Of a DNA stretch of 10,377 nucleotides, positions 1 through 8,000 are shown piece by piece (position 1 is the stretch's first letter; every line of letters begins with the position of its first letter). The notes beneath the pieces are model-generated. The model did not search any database and was not told the DNA's origin. It saw nothing but the letters and a program-made list of their open reading frames with translations. This stretch comes from an uncultured Gardnerella sp. (GTDB lineage: Bacteria > Actinomycetota > Actinomycetes > Actinomycetales > Bifidobacteriaceae). The position numbers and the translations under genes are program-made. Where the stretch lies: NCBI GenBank assembly GCA_947252975.1, contig CAMXWX010000031.1:1-10377 (forward strand). The letters are read 5' to 3'.

Positions 1-2
1 CC

Positions 3-2075
3 ACTTACTACTGTCTTATCTGGCGTCTTTGGATCATTGTTAGCTGTACCGTCATTTACTACTGGCACGTCTTTTACTGTAACTTCAGCTGGTTCTCCTG
101 TAACTCCATTAGCTGTTGGGATAAGTGTCAACTTAGTATCTGGATCTTGTTTTGGTACTGCAACTGTAAAGTTTCCTTGGTCGTCTGCTGTACCTTCACC
201 AACCTTATTTCCACTCTTATCCTTGACTTCAACTTGTGCCTTTGGCGTCGTCTTGCCACTTACTACTGTCTTATCTGGCGTCTTTGGATCATTGTTAGCT
301 GTACCGTCATTTACTACTGGCACATCTTTTACCGTTACTTCAGCTGGTTCTCCTGTAACTCCATTAGCTGTTGGGATAAGTGTTAACTTAGTATCTGGAT
401 CCTGTTTTGGTACTGCAACTGTAAAGTTTCCTTGGTCATCTGCTGTACCTGTGCCAATGGTCTTGCCATCTTTATCCTTGACTTCAACTTGTGCCTTTGG
501 CGTTGTCTTTCCACTTACTACTGTCTTATCTGGCGTCTTTGGATCATTGTTAGCTGTACCGTCATTTACTACTGGTACATCTTTTACTGTAACTTCAGCT
601 GGTTCGCCTGTAACTCCATTAGCTGTTGGGATAAGTGTCAACTTAGTATCTGGATCTTGTTTTGGTACTGCAACTGTAAAGTTTCCTTTGTCATCTGCCG
701 TACCTGTGCCGATGGTCTTACCATCTTTATCCTTGACTTCAACTTGTGCCTTTGGCGTCGTCTTGCCACTTACTACTGTCTTGGCTGGTGTCTTTGGATC
801 ATTGTTAGCTGTGCCTTCATTTACTACTGGCACGTCTTTTACTGTAACTTCAGCTGGTTCTCCTGTAACTCCATTAGCTGTTGGCACTAGTGTCAACTTA
901 GTATCTGGATCTTGTTTTGGTACTGCGACCGTAAAGTGTCCTTGGTCGTCTGCTGTACCTGTGCCAATGGTCTTGCCATCTTTATCCTTGACTTCAACTT
1001 GTGCCTTTGGCGTTGTCTTGCCACTTACTACTGTCTTATCTGGCGTCTTTGGATCATTGTTGGCAGTACCTTCATTTACTACTGGCACATCTTTTACTGT
1101 AACTTCAGTTGGTTCGCCTGTAACTCCATTAGCTGTTGGGACTAATGTTAACTTAGTATCTGGATCTTGTTTTGGTACTTGAATTGTAAATTTGCCTTGG
1201 TCGTCTGCTGTACCTGTGCCAATGGTCTTACCATCTTTATCCTTGACTTCAACTTGTGCCTTTGGCGTTGTCTTTCCACTTACTACTGTCTTATCTGGCG
1301 TCTGTGGATCATTGTTAGCTGTACCGTCATTTACTACTGGCACATCTTTTACCGTAACTTCAGTTGGTTCGCCTGTCACTCCATTAGCTGTTGGGACTAA
1401 TGTCAACTTAGTATCTGGATCTTGTTTTGGTACTGCGACTGTAAAGTGGCCTTGGTCGTCTGCTGTACCTGTGCCGATGGTCTTACCATCTTTATCCTTG
1501 ACTTCAACTTGTGCCTTTGGCGTCGTCTTTCCACTTACTACTGTCTTATCCGGCGTCTTTGGATCATTGTTAGCTGTACCGTCATTTACTACTGGCACGT
1601 CTTTTACTGTAACTTCAGCTGGTTCTCCTGTAACTCCATTAGCTGTTGGCACTAGTGTCAACTTAGTATCTGGATTTTGTTTTGGTACTGAAATTGTGAA
1701 ATGACCGTTTTCATCCGCTGTACCTGTGCCAATGGTCTTGCCATCTTTATCCTTAACTTCAACCTTTGCCTTTGGCGTAGTCTTGCCACTTACTACCGTC
1801 TTATCCGGAGTTTTTGGACCATTGTAAGCTGTACCTTCGTTTACTACTGGCACATCTTTTACCGTTACTTCAGCTGGTTCTCCTGTAACTCCATTAGCTG
1901 TTGGGACTAATGTTAACTTAGTATCTGGATCTTGTTTTGGTACTTGAATTGTGAAATGACCGTTTTCATCTGCTGTACTTGTGCCAATTGTCTTGCCATC
2001 TTTATCCTTGACTTCAACTTGTGCCTTTGGCGTTGTCTTTCCACTTACTACTGTCTTATCTGGCGTCTTTGGATC
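3..2075 (-). repeat. Q array: eight near-identical 255-bp (85-residue) Big_6-like tandem repeats plus a partial ninth
   Basis: The plus-strand landmark ccacttactactgtctt recurs at 1, 256, 511, 766, 1021, 1276, 1531 (tactaccg variant at 1786) and 2041, an exact 255-bp spacing. The next upstream copy, near 2332, is 291 bp away. Repeats therefore run 2075-1821, 1820-1566, 1565-1311, 1310-1056, 1055-801, 800-546, 545-291 and 290-36, with 11 residues of a ninth at 35-3. Each reads DPKTPDKTVVSGKTTPKAQV, a KDKDGKTIGTGTAD turn, GHFTV.VPKQ, LTLVPTANGVTGEPAEVTVK and a VPVV.DGTAN linker. Most differences are silent or confined to a few positions, such as FTVAV versus FTIQV or FTISV. The array is cut by the window edge. 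It is probably the wall-proximal stalk, where copy number may vary between strains. Confidence 0.93.
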
Positions 2076-5000
2076 ATTAATAGCTTTTCCATCTTTAACT
2101 ACTGGAGTATCTTTTACTGTAGCATTAACTGGTTCACCTACTAAATTAGGTTTATCTCCGTTTTTCAGACTTGGTGTTAACACTATATTAGTTCCATCAG
2201 CTTGTTTTGGAATATCCACTGTAAAGTGTCCCTTATCATCCGCAGTAACAGAAACTGGTTGTCCAGATTTATCTTTAATTGGATTACCATCAGTATCTGT
2301 AATTGTAACCTTAGCATTTGGTGCGGTCTCCCCACTTACTACTGTCTTATCTGGCTTATCGCTAGTATTCTTAGCCTTTTGATCAGTAATAGAGATACCT
2401 ACTGCTACATTTACTGGTGTCCCTGCCTTAGGTCCATTAATTGGCGTAATTGTCAACAATGTACCTTGCTCCTGTTTTGGAATTTCAACAGTAAAGTTAC
2501 CATCTTTATCCGCTTTGACAGGAGTCTTGGAATCAGTAAATTCATGACCATTAGGACCTACAATTTTAACAACAGCACCAGGTAATGTTTTACCAGTTAC
2601 GATTGTCTTATTCTTAGTATCATCATTGTTAGCCGATTGGTTAATGATTTGTGGTTTGATAAATCCGACTGTTCCCTTAGCAGCATCAGAAGATTTCCCG
2701 TCCTTATTCTTTGCTATTGCAGAAATTGGACTTCCATCCTTAACTGCTTCAGCAGGAATAGTAATAGCACCCGTTTCTGGATCAATGGTTACGCCAGTTG
2801 GTACATCTCCATCTAATTTCCATTTACCATCTTTGTCTTTATGAGCAGCAATAGTTTGTTTTGGCTGCGGTTCATTTTCATCGATGACCTCATTAACCGT
2901 GTTAGGTACCATATCTACATCAATAGAAACATTATTAGCATTATCTGCTGGTTTAATGGTTACACTGCCGTTCTCAGGCGTATCAATTGTTGGCTTAGCT
3001 GGCTTTTCAGTAACCGTAACTGTAGTTGCATCGCCTGTTTGATTATTGTTTGTAGGAATAAGTTTTAATTGCTTACCTGCAGCTTGTTTTGGTGTAACAG
3101 CAATCTGGAACTTACCTTCCTGATCAGTGACACCTTCACCAATCTTCTTTCCATTTTCATCTTGAACTTCAATCTTGGTTCCTGGAAGCGATTTACCTGT
3201 AATTTCTGTCTTGTTTTTATCACCTGAATCATTGGTAGCAACCCCATTATTGATAAATGGTTTGTCTGTTACAACAACATTAACGGGTACTTCAATTGGA
3301 TGATCAATTCCTGGAATTGTCACTTCAACGACACCTGGTACCTTCTCAGCTGGATTTTCTGTATTTGGCTTATGATCCTTCTTCCACTTAAAGGTTGTCC
3401 CTGAAGGAAGATCGCCAATATTAGCAATGCTATCTTCTGGTTTTGGATCGCCACCTTTAGCAACCTTAATCCCATCATTAGCATTTGGCTTTGGAACTAC
3501 CTCAATTGTAGTTGGTACTTCAATTTCTTTATCCACACCTGGAATTTTGACTAAAACAACACCATTCTTGTTGCCTGGTACTTTGTTATCAGGTGCCTTA
3601 CCATCCTTCCAAGTGAAAGTAGTAGCATTATTTGGATCAGATGGCAGCTGATCAGCGTTTTTAATACTATCCTTAGCATTCAGAGGTGTCTTTCCTTCAG
3701 GATCTTGAAGAACTACACGATGTTGCTTAGTTGGATAAGGAATGACTTTCAACTTAGCATCAACAGTTATTGGCTTATCTGAACCAGGAACTGTAATTTC
3801 GACTTTTCCAGCAGTTTCTCCTGGATTATCAGTAGACGGTTCTTTTGTCCATTTAAAGGTTGTTCCTTTTGGATACTTATCATGATCAGCAACACTCTTC
3901 TTAGGATCAGGTGTTTGACCTTGGAGTGTGACTTGATCCTGACCAGCTGGATTTGGCAACACATTAATGGTTACCTCAACCTCTTTAGCTTTCATACCTG
4001 GAACAGTTACAGTGACCTTCTTAGTCACAATACCAGGTTTAGTTAAATCAGGATTGCCATCCTTCCAAACAAATTTAGTGTTATTAGGATACTTGTCATT
4101 GCCTTTTACGCCAGATTTAGGATCCACCGAGCCATTAACAGTGGTATTGATAGTGACACCTTTAGGTGCAGGTAATACATTTACTGTAACTTCTACTGTC
4201 GCAGGCGTTTGAACACTAGGAACTTTTACCACTACCTTGCCTTTAACCGTTCCAGCTGTACTCGTATCAGGAATCTGAGCAACCCCAGCAGGGTCTTTTT
4301 GCCATTCTGCGGTTGTCCCCTCTTTAGATTTGATTCCCTTACTTGCCTCAGGTGTTTCTCCTTCAAAGACATTAATAGATTGAGTCTCGGGAACTGCAAC
4401 AACTTTAACCTTAACATTTTCAGCCTTAAGTGGATCTTTTTGACCTGGTATATGAATTAAAATATTGCCTGTTGGCTCACCCGCTTTGGAAGTATCAGGT
4501 GTTTTCTCCCATTCAAATGTCGTATTCTTTGGATACTGGTCTTTATTACTAATGCTGTTCTCAGCATCAGGAATAGTTCCAACAAAGACAGTAGTATCAG
4601 TTTTTTGAGGTTGAGGTGTCTTCACTTTAACAGGTACATCTATATTTCCTTTAGACCCATCAGCATAAGTAATCTCAACTGGAACAGTAAAGTCTCCAGC
4701 TGTTTGACCATTTGGAATTTTATCGGTCGAAACCTTATATTGAATCTTATTCTTCTTATCTTCAGGATAACCAGAGATAGTAATAGCCTTTTTAATGTCA
4801 TCTTCTGAAGTTTGCTTGCCAAATTCTTTTTCAACTGTAGTAGCTGCTGGTGTGTATTTCTCAGTATCTGGAGCCTTCACGATTACTGGAACATCAACAG
4901 TAGCTTGTGATCCATCTTCATATGTAACTACCACTTTAACTAAAGTTTTGCCTGATTTATGTGAATCTGGCTTAGCACTGTCCTTAGCAATGATAAATTT

Positions 5001-8000
5001 AAGTTTCGTTGCATCCCCTGGAGTCTGCTTATCACTCTTAGTGTAGTGTGGAACAGATACTGCTCCCGTAATTTCACTATCTTTAATCTCTTCACCGTAA
5101 TTCTTATAAATAGTTTTAGCTTGTGGCAAATTCTTTTCAGTGTAACCTGCTTCAGATTGTCCAATAATTACTGGAACTTTTGTCTTATCTTGAGAACCAT
5201 CTTTGTATTGGATAGTCACAGCAACATCAGTATGTCCTTCAGCAAAGCCATCTGCAGGGATAGCATCATCTACAGAAATAGTATAGTCACCCTTATTTGG
5301 ATCCAAGCCATTAATGGTAATTGCTTTCTTAATATCGGCTGCTGTAATTTTACGTTCAGCATAAGTTTTCTTAATTGGCGTCACTGTTGGATCATAATTA
5401 TCGGCTTGCTTATTGCCTACTGTTACAGGAACTTGAACAATAGCAACTGACCCATCTGGATAAGTGACTTCAACAGGAACATTTACTTTAGTAGATGTTT
5501 GTCCATCTGGCACATTAGCATTTTTAGCTACTTCAATCTTTGGTTTAGTCTTATCAGTAGGATATTTAGAATCAATTGTAACCTTACTTACAATCTGCTT
5601 CTTAATATCGTCTTGTTTTGTCCCCCATGGCACTGTTAATGCATCAGCCTTTGGTGGATAAGTAACACTCGCAGGATCAGCTACTGTCACAGGAACATTA
5701 ACGATGTCACTTGTACCATCCTTATAAGTTACCTTAACCTGTACCTTCACTGTACCGGGTTGTTTTCCGTCTATAGCAGTTTGCCCTGGGACAACTTCTA
5801 TCTTGGTTACATTTTCTTTAGGTGCTGGTTTTTTGCTACTATCCTGTACTGTTACTTGTTTTTCAATTTCTTCGTTAGTTGCTGGTTTGCCATACTCTTT
5901 TTTAAGTTCAGTAGCTCCTGGCTCATATTGTTTGTTAAGTGGATCTTTAGTAATAACAGGAACTTCTACCACCTTATGGGAACCATCATCAAATGTTAAT
6001 TGTACACGTACCTTTTGCGTGCCTGGATGTTTACCATCAGGTAGCGTTTGCCCTGGAACAATTTGTTTATCCTTTATATGTGAAGAATCTTTAGGGCCAT
6101 CATCTTGCTTAATTACTTTTACTACATCATTTTCTTTAGTTGCTTGTCCATACTCTTTTTCAACTTGCCCTATAAACGAACTTACATCAGATTTACTTTG
6201 GGGCTGTCCTACTGTAACTTTGACCGTTGTTGTATCAGCAGATCCATCTTTATAAACAACTTTAACAGGAACTTCAAACTTACCAGCTATTTTTCCATCT
6301 GGAAGGCTTGATTCTTCAAGAACCTGAACAGTATATTCAGCCTTTTTGACTGTTTTCTTACCTTCCTTTACTTTAACTCCATTTTCGCTGGCGTTTTCAA
6401 CTTTGTTCTTAATAGTATCTTTTGAAGTACCATAATCAACACTTATATGTCCGTTTTTTGCTTCATATTTAGCAGCTAGCGTATCATTACCAATCGTCAC
6501 ATGGACTTGAACATGATCTTTAGATTGATCTGGATATGTAACTGTAACAGGCACAAAGTAGTCTTTTTTATTATCCTTATTGTAATCTTCTATTTTACCA
6601 TCAACTGCAACTGTTGGATCTGCATAATTATTAGGATACTCTTTATCCTTAGTAACAGCCTTTTTAATGTCATCTTGAGTTACTGTATCAGTAGGATTAG
6701 CCTTAACTACAGGAGTTACTGTAGGATTATACAAATCAGCATCCTTATCAGCATATAATTCAAGCGTTGCTGTGGTAGTGTTTCCCTTCGCATCTGTTAA
6801 GGTTACTGTTTCTTGCCAAGGCTTACCTTCTTCTGCTGCTTGATTTGGTGCCTTAACCGTTAAATCAACGGTTGCAGGATTGTCAATTGTTGCACCAGTA
6901 GTCTTAGAAAGTGTACCTGCTGTCACAAAATTATTCCCTGTTGCTGTCACACTTTGTAATTGACCTGATGTATCGTGCAATTTAAGAGAAATCTTAGTTT
7001 CACCACCACGTACGACCTTTACACGATAGACAGTATGATTATCTTTTGTAATTGCTTCAGCATCTTCTGGTTCTTCAATCACAGGAGGAACATCATCAAT
7101 GATAGTAAGCGTTGATTTGACATTCTTAGTAGAACCATCTGGTAAAGTAACGCAAATTGATACTTCTTTTGGAGTACCTTTACCATCTTTACCACTTGTT
7201 GGATCAGTCCATTTTGGCTCTGTTGCCCATGAATAAGTTGATCCTACTGGAAAATCATTCCCCTCTTGAGAAATACCATCTTTTGGATCAGGATAATTAT
7301 TACCGTCTGACATCTTATAAGTTAATAATTTTCCTTGGACCTTATTACCATACTTTTCACTCTGGTTATGAGGATACAATCTAACTTTCAAAGTCGTCGT
7401 GTTTCCTGAAGGATCGACTGCTTTTACAACTCTAGAATACTTATCTCCTAACGGAGCTTGGCCTGTTAAAGTAAATGACTTAGGACTAGCTGTTGATCCT
7501 GCACCAGCTGGTGTCGAACTCTTTACTCCAGGAATAGGCATCATACTTAAATCATTAATCTGACCGCTATTATCGGTTGATGTGATCTTAAAGTCCACAT
7601 CTTCACGTGCATAACTATCAAGTTTAATATAACCATCTTTATCTTTAGCAGTTATTTCAACATAATTGCCATTTTCTTTCTTGTAAACTTTAATTTCAGG
7701 AGCGTTTTGGTCTTGTACATTAACGGGTACTGATACATCTACTGGCTTACCACCATTACGATTATCATTAAATGTAATTCTTACTTTACCTGGTAGTGCA
7801 TTACCAACTTTATCAGTTTTTGGCTTTTCTACCCATTGAATAGTTGGTGCTGGAATATCCACTTTTCCTGTTGTTTTATTCTTAACTTCTGCAATTCCTT
7901 CTGTGTTACCTAGTGCTACTTTAGCATCAGGCAATGTTCCACCTAAAGGCACCGTAATCGGTTCAACATTCAATTTTAATTTAGGATAAACAGTTACTGA

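Noticed and set aside
37..1182. Long plus-strand open frame of 381 codons opposite the repeat array, hydrophobic and repetitive
   Set aside because: It is the antisense of the Q repeats. With a unit length divisible by three, any stop-free frame in one unit stays open through all of them. The minus-strand frame matches known domain families and extends over the whole window, while this one breaks where a unit varies.
1..2075. Regular repeats as a CRISPR array or a satellite/origin iteron cluster
   Set aside because: Units are 255 bp with no spacer/repeat alternation, are in frame throughout and encode a coherent 85-residue domain.
1192..2382. Further plus-strand frames opposite the repeats (for example 1192-1704 and 1981-2382)
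   Set aside because: They have the same cause as the frame above and the same antisense peptide pattern, with no independent start context or homology.
3065..5164. Short minus-strand frames in another phase (3247-3065, 3964-3767, 4417-4232, 4834-4640, 5164-4940)
   Set aside because: They overlap the main frame completely, are short and Lys/Leu-rich as expected from frame-shifted reading of this gene, and match no family pattern.
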